Of a stretch of DNA of 32,333 nucleotides, positions 1 through 6,953 are shown one piece after another. The stretch is from Tissierellia bacterium (GTDB taxonomy: Bacteria > Bacillota > Clostridia > Tissierellales > Tepidimicrobiaceae), in NCBI GenBank assembly GCA_012839745.1, contig DUMS01000051.1:1-32333 (forward strand), written 5' to 3'. The stretch's first letter is position 1. Every line of letters starts with the position of its first letter. The notes under the pieces were generated by a model. The model worked only from the letters and a program-made list of their open reading frames with translations. It searched no databases and was not told the DNA's origin. The position numbers and the translations under genes are program-made.

Positions 1-1
1 G

Positions 2-754
2 CGGTTCAGAATCAGAAGTATAGAGGAGATAATTGAGGATTTAACTGAAGGAAGGCGAAGATTTAAGCATGTGAATAAGGTATTTCTGGCTGACGGAGAT
101 GCTTTGATCATAAAAACCGAGGATTTAATTAAAATACTCAAAGCTATAAATAAGATATTTCCTGAGTGTGAGAGGGTGGGCATATACGGTTCACCCAAAT
201 CCATACTGAACAAAGGGGAAGACGAGCTTAAAGTGTTAAATTCCCTGGGATTAGGAATAGTCTATCTTGGCCTAGAATCTGGCAGTGATAGGATACTAGA
301 AAGAATTAATAAAGGTGTAAATTCCAGCGAAATGATAGCAGCAGGGAGAAAAATAGTTAATTCAGGCATTAAGCTTTCAGTTACATTGATATCAGGCATT
401 GGCGGAAGGGAATATTCAAAAATACATGCTGTGGAATCTGCCAGGGTCTTAAATGAAATGAAACCAGATTACATTGGCTTATTAACTTTATTATTGGAGG
501 AAGGAACACAGCTTTATGAGGAAGTACAGAAAGGGGAATTTGAGCTTTTAACACCAATAGAGGTTCTGGAGGAAACAAGGGTACTTGTAGAAGGACTAAA
601 TGTAGATAACTGTATTTTCAGAAGCAACCATGCATCAAACTATGTACCTTTAAGGGGTACTCTTATGAAGGACAAAGAGTTGATACTTAAACAGATAGAT
701 GAGGGAATTGCTTTAGGTAATCTGGAATATAAAGAGATGTTTAGAAGATTATAA
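2..754 (+). CDS. Radical SAM protein, C-terminal part (5' end outside window)
   Basis: The frame is open from base 2 with no stop, so the gene begins before the window and 250 codons are visible. The GTG at base 71 is internal and is not a start. The visible part starts with RFRIRS followed by an acidic helix, then a VFLADGDA strand and a GLESGSD segment, which fit the middle of a radical SAM TIM barrel. The CxxxCxxC iron-sulfur motif would lie upstream and is not visible. Radical SAM enzymes cleave S-adenosylmethionine to start radical chemistry, but the substrate cannot be told from this fragment. The gene converges on tpx and shares a bidirectional terminator with it. Superfamily call is confident; the subfamily is unknown. 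Confidence 0.85.
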   Translation, partial: RFRIRSIEEIIEDLTEGRRRFKHVNKVFLADGDALIIKTEDLIKILKAINKIFPECERVGIYGSPKSILNKGEDELKVLNSLGLGIVYLGLESGSDRILERINKGVNSSEMIAAGRKIVNSGIKLSVTLISGIGGREYSKIHAVESARVLNEMKPDYIGLLTLLLEEGTQLYEEVQKGEFELLTPIEVLEETRVLVEGLNVDNCIFRSNHASNYVPLRGTLMKDKELILKQIDEGIALGNLEYKEMFRRL

Positions 755-759
755 AATAT

Positions 760-789
760 AAGCCAATATAGCATAAGCTATATTGGCTT
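760..789. terminator. Bidirectional terminator between convergent genes
   Basis: A perfect 13-bp stem (760-772 with 777-789) closes a 4-nt ATAA loop. It lies between the stop of the radical SAM gene and the stop of tpx on the other strand. T-rich sequence follows on the minus strand and a shorter T stretch on the plus strand, so it can serve both genes. Confidence 0.8.
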
Positions 790-794
790 AATCT

Positions 795-1307
795 TTACAT
801 AAGCTTTCTTACTTCTTCAAGGGCCTTATCATAGTCAGGATGGTTTGTTACCTCTTTTACATATTCAACATATCTTACTGTGTTATCCCTATCGAGTATA
901 ACAATTCCCCTTGCCAACAATCTTAACTCTTCCATAACAAATCCATAGTTCAATCCAAAGGACAAATCCTTATGGTCGGATAGTGTAATTACCTTATCTA
1001 TGCCGTGGGCACTGCAGAAACGCTTTTGAGCAAAGGGAAGGTCTACGGATATTGTTAATATAAGTACATCACCTAAATTTGCTGCCTCCTCATTAAATCT
1101 GATGGTCTGCAGTTCGCAAACCCCTGTGTCCAAGGAAGGTACAACGCTTATAATTTTAATTTTATCTCCTGCATCCTTTAGTGTATATGGGCTTAAATCT
1201 CCCTTTAATACAGTAAAATCCGGTCCCTTGTCCCCAACCTTTATTTCATTTCCCAACAAGGTAACAGGATTTCCACCCATAGTAACAATTCCTTTTCTTC
1301 TATTCAT
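795..1307 (-). CDS. tpx: Thiol peroxidase (atypical 2-Cys peroxiredoxin)
   Basis: This is a 170-residue cytosolic peroxiredoxin that reduces hydrogen peroxide and alkyl hydroperoxides, normally with thioredoxin as donor. The peroxidatic cysteine is C64 in [11 protein letters not shown], with T61 in the active site. The resolving cysteine is C98 in RFCSAHGI, spaced as in Tpx. The conserved arginine is R133 in LARG. Length and the opening GGNPVTLLG match Tpx. The start is set by a GGGGT ribosome site 8 nt upstream of the ATG at 1307. It is a single gene on the minus strand, divergent from uraA across a 333-bp gap. I did not find a convincing promoter or PerR box for it in that gap. Confidence 0.95.
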   Translation of the reverse strand: MNRRKGIVTMGGNPVTLLGNEIKVGDKGPDFTVLKGDLSPYTLKDAGDKIKIISVVPSLDTGVCELQTIRFNEEAANLGDVLILTISVDLPFAQKRFCSAHGIDKVITLSDHKDLSFGLNYGFVMEELRLLARGIVILDRDNTVRYVEYVKEVTNHPDYDKALEEVRKLM

Positions 1308-1403
1308 AGTACATTACCCCTTTATCTAAGATATATCAATTATTAGTTACCCAAATAAAAAAGTTCTATTCGAAAAAATATATGTAAAAACTATAAAAAA
1401 ATA

Positions 1404-1432
1404 TTGAATAAATCATATAGCTGTGTTATAAT
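1404..1432 (+). promoter_or_regulatory. Sigma-A promoter of the uraA leader
   Basis: TTGAAT (1404-1409) and TATAAT (1427-1432) are separated by exactly 17 bp. A TG one base upstream of the -10 gives an extended -10. Transcription would begin near 1439, just ahead of the PyrR-type leader. Confidence 0.8.
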
Positions 1433-1450
1433 TAAAAAAATTGAATTTTA

Positions 1451-1483
1451 ATCTTTAAATCAGTCCCGAGAGGCTGGCAAGAT
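1451..1483 (+). promoter_or_regulatory. PyrR-binding anti-antiterminator hairpin 1
   Basis: CAGTCCCGAGAGGCTG (1461-1476) matches the PyrR-binding loop consensus. CAGTC (1461-1465) pairs with GGCTG (1472-1476) around the hexaloop CCGAGA. ATCTT (1451-1455) pairs with AAGAT (1479-1483) to form the lower stem. The alternative antiterminator is visible: GCAAGA (1477-1482) is complementary to TCTTGC (1519-1524), the 5' arm of the terminator. By the known PyrR mechanism, PyrR with UMP holds this hairpin and lets the terminator form, so uracil uptake falls when pyrimidines are plentiful. Confidence 0.88.
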
Positions 1484-1516
1484 TGTAATTGCGGATATTG
1501 TATTATTATGCAAAAG

Positions 1517-1543
1517 ACTCTTGCTGCCGGCAAGAGTTTTTTT
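1517..1543 (+). terminator. Attenuator terminator in the uraA leader
   Basis: The stem ACTCTTGC (1517-1524) and GCAAGAGT (1530-1537) closes a 5-nt loop and runs into seven Ts (1537-1543). Its 5' arm is the partner of the PyrR antiterminator. It sits about 100 nt before the uraA start. Confidence 0.88.
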
Positions 1544-1564
1544 ATGGAATTACAATCTAGCAGT

Positions 1565-1614
1565 CCTTTAATTCAGTACTGAGAGACTGAAAAGGAGAGA
1601 AGAAAAACTCTCCT
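1565..1614 (+). promoter_or_regulatory. Second, degenerate PyrR-like hairpin next to the uraA ribosome site
   Basis: CAGTACTGAGAGACTG (1574-1589) repeats the PyrR loop with differences at three of sixteen positions from the usual form. CAGT (1574-1577) pairs with ACTG (1586-1589), and CCTTT (1565-1569) pairs perfectly with AAAGG (1591-1595) as a lower stem. A competing stem pairs AGGAGAG (1593-1599) with CTCTCCT (1607-1614 region, 1608-1614 core). The CTCCT at 1610-1614 can also pair with the AGGAG of the Shine-Dalgarno (1628-1632). This suggests control of translation start, or a weak terminator with its T run at 1634-1640. The pairings are seen; the function is inferred. Confidence 0.55.
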
Positions 1615-1640
1615 GAAATTAAAAAAAAGGAGGTTTTTTT

Positions 1641-2894
1641 ATGACTGAAAATGTATTAAGAGAAGCGAGAACTCAAGTAAAGCTATTAAACAATTCCAAG
1701 AAGGTAGTATTAGCCCTTCAACATCTAATTGCCATGTTTGGTGCAACTGTATTGGTTCCAATGATAACAGGATTGGATGTCTCTGTTGCATTATTCTCTG
1801 CAGGAGTTGGAACATTGATATTTCATCTATGCACATACGGAAAGGTACCAGTATTTTTAGGTTCATCCTTCGCATTTATCCCTGTAATACTAAAGGTAAA
1901 GGAACTATATAACGGTGATTTAGCTTATGCTCAAGGTGGAATAGTAGTTGCAGGTTTACTGTATGTAGTAATATCATTAGTAATTAAGAAGTTTGGAGTA
2001 GAAAGAATTCAAAGATATCTACCTAGTCAGGTAATAGGACCTATGATTATAGTAATTGGATTTAATTTAATACCAACAGCTATAGATATGGCCAGCTCCA
2101 ATTATATAATAGCTGCTATAACATTAGGAATAGCACTGATTATAAACTTTAAGGGTAAAGGATTCATAAAACAGCTGAGCATATTAATAGCTGTAGTAGC
2201 AGGATATTTAATTTCCTTAGGAGCAGGCTTAGTAGATACAAGTGCAATTGCTGAAGCGCCAATCTTATCAATGCCTAATTTCAGTTTTCCAAAATTCGAC
2301 ATAGGAGCTATAGCCATAATAGCACCTGTAGTATTAGCAGTATTTATGGAGCATTTAGGAGATATAACAACTAATGGTCAGGTTGTAGGTAAAAACTTCA
2401 TAGAAGATCCGGGATTAAATAGAACTTTATTAGGAGATGGTTTGGCAACAACTGTAGCAGCATTAATAGGCGGACCTGCCAATACGACTTATGGTGAGAA
2501 TACAGGAGTCCTTGCAATAACTAAGAATTACGACCCATCAATATTAAGGTTAACAGCTGTATTTGCTGTAGCATTGGGATTTATTTCAAAGGTAGGATCA
2601 GCTTTAACCACTATACCTACCTCAGTAATGGGTGGAATAAGCTTAATGCTATTTAGCATGATAGCATTAGTAGGGTTTAAAACCATAAAAACGAACAATG
2701 TAGAGTTTAATTGGAAGAATATAATAATAATGGGAATCATTTTGGTTATAGGACTTGGCAGTGGTATCATTGAAAGCAAATTTGGAATTACTATAGGGAT
2801 ACCAATAAATGAAACTGTGAATATATCAGGATTGAGTTTTGCAGCAATAGTTGGTGTAGTCCTAAACCTAATATTAAATAGAAAAGAAAAATAA
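1641..2894 (+). CDS. uraA: Uracil permease, NCS2 family
   Basis: This is a 417-residue integral membrane nucleobase:cation symporter that imports uracil, normally with protons. It is hydrophobic throughout, consistent with the 14-helix UraA fold. Family marks are QHLIAMFGATVLVP near the N-terminus, MEHLGDITTNGQ with its conserved glutamate in the middle, and GGPANTTYGENTGVLAIT further on, which holds the second substrate-site glutamate. The start follows AAGGAGG (1627-1633) by 7 nt. The upstream PyrR leader strongly favours uracil over xanthine or purine transport. It is monocistronic, with its own promoter and a strong terminator at 2916-2944. No other pyr gene is in the window. Confidence 0.94.
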   Translation: MTENVLREARTQVKLLNNSKKVVLALQHLIAMFGATVLVPMITGLDVSVALFSAGVGTLIFHLCTYGKVPVFLGSSFAFIPVILKVKELYNGDLAYAQGGIVVAGLLYVVISLVIKKFGVERIQRYLPSQVIGPMIIVIGFNLIPTAIDMASSNYIIAAITLGIALIINFKGKGFIKQLSILIAVVAGYLISLGAGLVDTSAIAEAPILSMPNFSFPKFDIGAIAIIAPVVLAVFMEHLGDITTNGQVVGKNFIEDPGLNRTLLGDGLATTVAALIGGPANTTYGENTGVLAITKNYDPSILRLTAVFAVALGFISKVGSALTTIPTSVMGGISLMLFSMIALVGFKTIKTNNVEFNWKNIIIMGIILVIGLGSGIIESKFGITIGIPINETVNISGLSFAAIVGVVLNLILNRKEK

Positions 2895-2915
2895 TAGAAG
2901 AAAATTTAAAAATCA

Positions 2916-2944
2916 AAGCCCATCTAATTTGGATGGGCTTTTTT
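2916..2944 (+). terminator. Terminator of uraA
   Basis: A 9-bp stem (2916-2924 with 2932-2940), AAGCCCATC against GATGGGCTT, is followed by a six-base T run. Confidence 0.9.
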
Positions 2945-2954
2945 CATATTATAT

Positions 2955-2983
2955 TAGACAAATTGCTAAAATAAGTATAAAAT
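2955..2983 (+). promoter_or_regulatory. Probable promoter of the flavoprotein/SAF gene pair
   Basis: TAGACA (2955-2960) and TAAAAT (2978-2983) are 17 bp apart. The pair lies between the uraA terminator and the gene starting at 3025. Confidence 0.5.
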
Positions 2984-3024
2984 TAAAAAATGAGTATGTA
3001 AATTATCAAAGGAGAAGATATTCT

Positions 3025-4248
3025 ATGCAGAAGGTACTGGTGGTAGGTGGAGGTGCAGCAGGAATGATGGCTGCCATATCTGCCAGAAATCACGGAGCAG
3101 AGGTTGTTGTGTTGGAAAGAAATAATAGGGTTGGCAAGAAGATACTGGCTACTGGCAATGGAAGATGTAATTATACAAATATAAATCTGTCAATCAATAA
3201 CTATCATGGGAAAAACTCCAAATTTCCATATAGCTGCTTATCCCAGTTTAATGCATATGATGCAATTGACTTTTTTGAGCGTTTAGGCATTGCACCTTTT
3301 ATTGAAGAAAATGGCAAGGTTTTTCCCATGTCATTGCAAAGTTCCAGTGTACTGGACGTATTGAGGTTTGAGATGGAGCATTTAGGCGTTGATATAATAA
3401 CTGAGGCCTATGTAACGGATGTATATAAGAATGACAAATTTACAGTGGCTTTACAGGATGGAAGGAAGTTTTATGGCGACAGCATAATACTGGCCACAGG
3501 AGGAAAGGCTGCTCCAAATACAGGTTCTGATGGCAATGGATATAGATTGGCAGAAAGGTTTGGCCATAAGATAGAATATGTTTTTCCTGGGCTGGTTCAG
3601 CTGAAATTGGAGGGAAATTTTTTCAAACAGGTAGAAGGAGTTAAGATAATAGGCACTGCAGAGCTATATGATGGAGAAAGGCTCATAAGGAAAGATGAAG
3701 GAGATATACTTTTTACCAGCTATGGAATATCCGGACCTCCTATTCTGCAGATAAGCCGCTCAGCAAATCATCTGCTTAATGAAGGGAAAGAACCGGTGCT
3801 TAAAGTATCCATAATAAAGGACAAGAGTAGAGAAGAACTGGAGAATTATTTACACTACAGGTTTTCATTTATGAAAAAGAAGACAATAGAAATAAGCCTT
3901 ATTGGGCTTATAAACAAAAGGCTGATAGTACCTATACTTAAGGAGATAGGAATAGATAGGAACAAGTACATTGCACAAATATCGAAGGAGGAAATAAAAA
4001 GGATATCCCATATACTTACTGATTTAAGGTTTAATATAGCAGGCAGTAATTCCTGGGATAGCGCTCAAGTTACCGCTGGAGGAGTAAGGACTGACGAAAT
4101 TAACAATTCCACAATGGAGTCAAAACTGGTTAAAGGATTGTATTTTGCAGGAGAAATAGTAGATGTAGATGGAGACTGTGGTGGATTTAACCTCCAGTGG
4201 GCATGGTCATCAGGATATGTAGCAGGAAAGAATTCTGCGGCAAAATAA
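3025..4248 (+). CDS. NAD(P)/FAD-dependent oxidoreductase, HI0933/BaiN-like
   Basis: A flavoprotein of 407 residues in the HI0933/YhiN/BaiN family. The N-terminus holds a dinucleotide-binding glycine motif, VLVVGGGAAGMMAA, followed by the family mark GKKILATGNGRCNYTN at about residues 46-61. An ILATGG strand-turn and a C-terminal AGGV/GLYFAGE/DGDCGGFNLQWAWSSG block complete the FAD fold and match the whole-length family. The start is the ATG at 3025, preceded by AAAGGAGA at 3008-3015; the frame runs further upstream, but that stretch overlaps the uraA terminator. The true reaction of most members is unknown; one gut homologue is linked to bile acid reduction. Only 26 nt separate it from the next gene, so the two are probably cotranscribed. 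Confidence 0.88.
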   Translation: MQKVLVVGGGAAGMMAAISARNHGAEVVVLERNNRVGKKILATGNGRCNYTNINLSINNYHGKNSKFPYSCLSQFNAYDAIDFFERLGIAPFIEENGKVFPMSLQSSSVLDVLRFEMEHLGVDIITEAYVTDVYKNDKFTVALQDGRKFYGDSIILATGGKAAPNTGSDGNGYRLAERFGHKIEYVFPGLVQLKLEGNFFKQVEGVKIIGTAELYDGERLIRKDEGDILFTSYGISGPPILQISRSANHLLNEGKEPVLKVSIIKDKSREELENYLHYRFSFMKKKTIEISLIGLINKRLIVPILKEIGIDRNKYIAQISKEEIKRISHILTDLRFNIAGSNSWDSAQVTAGGVRTDEINNSTMESKLVKGLYFAGEIVDVDGDCGGFNLQWAWSSGYVAGKNSAAK

Positions 4249-4274
4249 TACATTGATGAAAGGATGAAACCTAT

Positions 4275-5567
4275 ATGTTTACTATGAATAAAAAGCTTAA
4301 TGAACTATTGGACAAAGGTAAGGAAATAAAGGTATCCATTATTGGAGCAGGCAAAATGGGAAAAGGCCTTATAAATCAGATGTCGAGAATTAATGGCATG
4401 ATACCTTCATTAGTAGTCAACAGGCACATTGATAAAGCCATAGAGGCATTAATTTCGTCAGGTATTTCAAGGGATGAAATTGTTGAAACGGATTCATTAA
4501 AGGATGCCAATTATTATCTGGAAAAGGGCAGATTTGTTGTAAGCGAGAATATAGAGCTGGCTACAAAGGCTAATATTATAGATGCTGTTGTAGATGCTAC
4601 CGGTGTTCCTGAAGTAGGTGCCAATGTAGCATTAAGTGCCATAGATAACAGGAAGCATGTAATAATGCTAAATGTAGAAACGGATGCTGTAGTAGGCCCT
4701 ATTTTATACAAAAAAGCCAGGGAAGCAGGAGTTGTATATACAGGGACAGCAGGGGATGAGCCTGGGGCTACCATGGAATTATACAACTTTGCCAAGGGAT
4801 TAGGTTTTGAAATTCTTGCCATTGGAAAAGGGAAGAACAATCCTCTCAATGTTGAGGCCAATCCTGATACAGTATACGAGGATGCCATTAGAAAAGGATT
4901 AAAGCCTACTATGCTGGCAGAATTTGTTGACGGAACCAATACAATGATAGAACTGACATCCCTGGCAAATGCCACTGGTTTTGTGCCGGATATCAGAGGA
5001 TGCCATGGAGTAGAAAGTGATGTAAAGAACCTGACAAAGGTGCTAAGATTGAAAGAAGAAGGCGGAGTTTTAAACAGCTATGGAGTAGTGGATTTTGTAA
5101 AGGGAATTGCGCCAGGGGTTTTTGCAATAATAACTACTAAACTGGAAGAAGTGCACAAGCAAATGGAGTATTTAAATATGGGGACAGGTCCGAACTATGT
5201 ATTATATAGGCCTTATCATTTAACAAGCCTTGAGACTCCCATAACCATATTTGAAGCCTGCTATTATAATGAAGCTACAATTGCGCCAACAGAAGGACAA
5301 GTTGCTGATACCATAACAGTAGCCAAAAGGGACTTAAAGGCTGGAGAAAGGTTAGACTGCCTTGGAGGCTATACAGTCTATGGAGCCATTGAAAGGCATG
5401 AAATAGCAAAGAAGGAAAATCTGGTGCCCATTGGATTAATAGATGAGAATACAAAAGTAAAAAGGGATATAAGGAAAGGTGAATTTATTACCTACGATAT
5501 GATAGAGCTGGACCAAAACAAGACCATATATAAGCTCAGAAAGCTTCAGGATGAAATAATAGGTTAA
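4275..5567 (+). CDS. Homoserine-dehydrogenase-like NAD(P) oxidoreductase with C-terminal SAF domain
   Basis: A 430-residue protein of the COG4091 type. The N-terminal Rossmann domain opens with VSIIGAGKMGKGL (about residues 19-31), followed by VVDATGVPEVG and TGTAGDEPGATMELYNFAKGLGF. The last ~85 residues form a SAF-like module (AKRDLKAGERLD, then VKRDIRKGEFITYDMIELD). The true substrate is unknown; it is not a normal homoserine dehydrogenase because the C-terminal module replaces the usual regulatory domain. The ATG at 4275 is preceded by AAAGG at a usable distance, while the in-frame ATG at 4284 is too far away. It follows the flavoprotein gene by 26 nt, which suggests a shared transcript and possibly a shared redox route. 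Confidence 0.82.
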   Translation: MFTMNKKLNELLDKGKEIKVSIIGAGKMGKGLINQMSRINGMIPSLVVNRHIDKAIEALISSGISRDEIVETDSLKDANYYLEKGRFVVSENIELATKANIIDAVVDATGVPEVGANVALSAIDNRKHVIMLNVETDAVVGPILYKKAREAGVVYTGTAGDEPGATMELYNFAKGLGFEILAIGKGKNNPLNVEANPDTVYEDAIRKGLKPTMLAEFVDGTNTMIELTSLANATGFVPDIRGCHGVESDVKNLTKVLRLKEEGGVLNSYGVVDFVKGIAPGVFAIITTKLEEVHKQMEYLNMGTGPNYVLYRPYHLTSLETPITIFEACYYNEATIAPTEGQVADTITVAKRDLKAGERLDCLGGYTVYGAIERHEIAKKENLVPIGLIDENTKVKRDIRKGEFITYDMIELDQNKTIYKLRKLQDEIIG

Positions 5568-5581
5568 ATTACAAACAATAT

Positions 5582-5610
5582 TTTACAAATGATGAAAATT
5601 ACAATAAAAT
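5582..5610 (+). promoter_or_regulatory. Probable promoter of lplA
   Basis: TTTACA (5582-5587) and TAAAAT (5605-5610) are 17 bp apart, 28 nt before the lplA start codon. Confidence 0.55.
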
Positions 5611-5638
5611 AGAAATATCATAAAAAGGGGGGAAATCA

Positions 5639-6628
5639 ATGATATACATAAGAAATGACGACAACAGGCCGCAGTTCAATCTGGCTTTAGAACAATATGC
5701 ATTTGATAATCTTACTCAATTTGATGAGATATTTCTATTATGGATTAATGAGCCTACTATTGTAGTAGGCAAAAATCAAAATACCATTGAGGAAATTAAC
5801 CTGGACTATGTAAAGGAGAATAATATAAATGTAGTAAGAAGGCTATCCGGGGGAGGAGCAGTATATCACGATTTAGGAAATCTAAACTATACAATAATTT
5901 CTGAAAAGGGTAACAGACAAGCTTCCTTTAATTTTGCAGCCTTTACACGCCCTGTAATAGAAGTTCTGGAGAAGCTTGGTGTTAAGGCAGAATTTACCGG
6001 AAGAAATGATCTCACCATAGATGGAAAGAAATTCTGCGGAAATGCTCAGTACATGAAGAAAAACAGAATTCTTCATCATGGAGCCATACTATTTGATACG
6101 GATTTAAATGTGCTGACAAAAGCTTTAAAGGTTCCTAAGGATAAAATTGAGTCCAAGGGGGTAAAATCAGTAAGAAGCAGAGTTACAAACATTAAGGACT
6201 ATCTTAAATATGATATAACCATTGAAGACTTTAAACAGCTTCTTTTGGACCATATGATTGAAACCAATAAAAACCTTCAGGAGTACAGGTTAACTGATGA
6301 GGACTACAGGAAAATAAATAAGATTATGGAGGAAAGGTATGCAACCTGGGAATGGAACTTTGGGTATTCGCCTGATTTTAATATTGAAAAATCAAGGAGG
6401 TTTCCTGCAGGAAAAGTTGAAACCAAGATACATGTGGAAGAGGGCGTTATTAAAAGCCTCAAGTTCTATGGGGACTTTTTCGGCGGTGGAGAGATATCAG
6501 ATATAGAAAAAAAGCTAATAGGAGTAAAATATAAAGAGGATGAGATTGCCAAAGCCTTGGAGGATGTGGATGTTAGCTTTTACTTCTCTGGAATATCAAG
6601 GGATGAGTTGCTGACTTCAATTATTTAA
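5639..6628 (+). CDS. lplA: Lipoate-protein ligase A
   Basis: A cytosolic enzyme of 329 residues that activates free lipoate with ATP and attaches it to lysines of E2 and GcvH proteins. The lipoate-site loop RRLSGGGAVYHD is at residues 67-78, GRNDLTIDGKKFCGNAQ follows, and K131 is the likely catalytic lysine by alignment with E. coli LplA. HHGAILFDTDL comes next. The ~80-residue C-terminal accessory domain typical of two-domain LplA is present (from about residue 250), so the protein should not need a separate partner subunit. The ATG at 5639 follows an unusually G-rich ribosome site (5625-5632). The ileS promoter starts only 5 bp after its stop codon. Confidence 0.94.
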   Translation: MIYIRNDDNRPQFNLALEQYAFDNLTQFDEIFLLWINEPTIVVGKNQNTIEEINLDYVKENNINVVRRLSGGGAVYHDLGNLNYTIISEKGNRQASFNFAAFTRPVIEVLEKLGVKAEFTGRNDLTIDGKKFCGNAQYMKKNRILHHGAILFDTDLNVLTKALKVPKDKIESKGVKSVRSRVTNIKDYLKYDITIEDFKQLLLDHMIETNKNLQEYRLTDEDYRKINKIMEERYATWEWNFGYSPDFNIEKSRRFPAGKVETKIHVEEGVIKSLKFYGDFFGGGEISDIEKKLIGVKYKEDEIAKALEDVDVSFYFSGISRDELLTSII

Positions 6629-6632
6629 GAAC

Positions 6633-6662
6633 TTGACAAACTTGATAAATTTGATGTATATT
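6633..6662 (+). promoter_or_regulatory. Promoter of the ileS T-box transcript
   Basis: A perfect TTGACA (6633-6638) precedes TATATT (6657-6662) with an 18-bp spacer. It begins 5 bp after the lplA stop. Confidence 0.7.
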
Positions 6663-6669
6663 AATTTCA

Positions 6670-6908
6670 AAATATATATAAAATGCGATGATAAAGAGAG
6701 TAGTAAAAGATTTTATTATACAGAGAAATAATCATTTGGTGAGAGATTATTAATAAATCTTTTACGAAGATCACTTTGGAGCATAGCATCTGAAACTAAG
6801 TAGGATGTTACGCCTTTGGCGTTATACAAAATGAGTGGCAGGGGTTTTCTCTGCAACTTGGGTGGTACCGCGGAAATCCGTCCCTAGGCTTTTGCTTAGG
6901 GACTTTTT
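6670..6908 (+). promoter_or_regulatory. T-box leader sensing uncharged tRNA-Ile
   Basis: This fills the 300-bp gap before ileS. The AGAGAGTAG motif near 6694 marks the base of stem I. The specifier is ATC (6770-6772), read in the GAAG-ATC-A context shared with the cysS leader. The T-box sequence GGGTGGTACCGCGG is at 6860-6873; in TGGT the variable base T matches the A73 discriminator expected of tRNA-Ile. Uncharged tRNA-Ile would stabilise the antiterminator and switch ileS on. Confidence 0.95.
6880..6908 (+). terminator. ileS T-box terminator
   Basis: A 10-bp stem (6880-6889 with 6894-6903) with a TTTT loop and a five-base T run. Its 5' arm overlaps the antiterminator partner. Confidence 0.92.
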
Positions 6909-6953
6909 GTATGATGAGTATTTCCAATACTAAAATAAGAAAGGATGAAAAAG

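Noticed and set aside
1308-1403. Promoter or PerR-type operator for tpx
   Set aside because: Several AT-rich candidates on the minus strand, but none with acceptable hexamers and spacing.
2929-3024. N-terminal extension of the BaiN-like protein
   Set aside because: It would begin with TTG inside the uraA terminator stem and has no ribosome site; the ATG at 3025 has a good one.
4514-4975. 153-codon minus-strand ORF
   Set aside because: Antisense shadow of the SAF-domain gene; low-complexity composition and no ribosome site. The same applies to the other antisense ORFs within genes.
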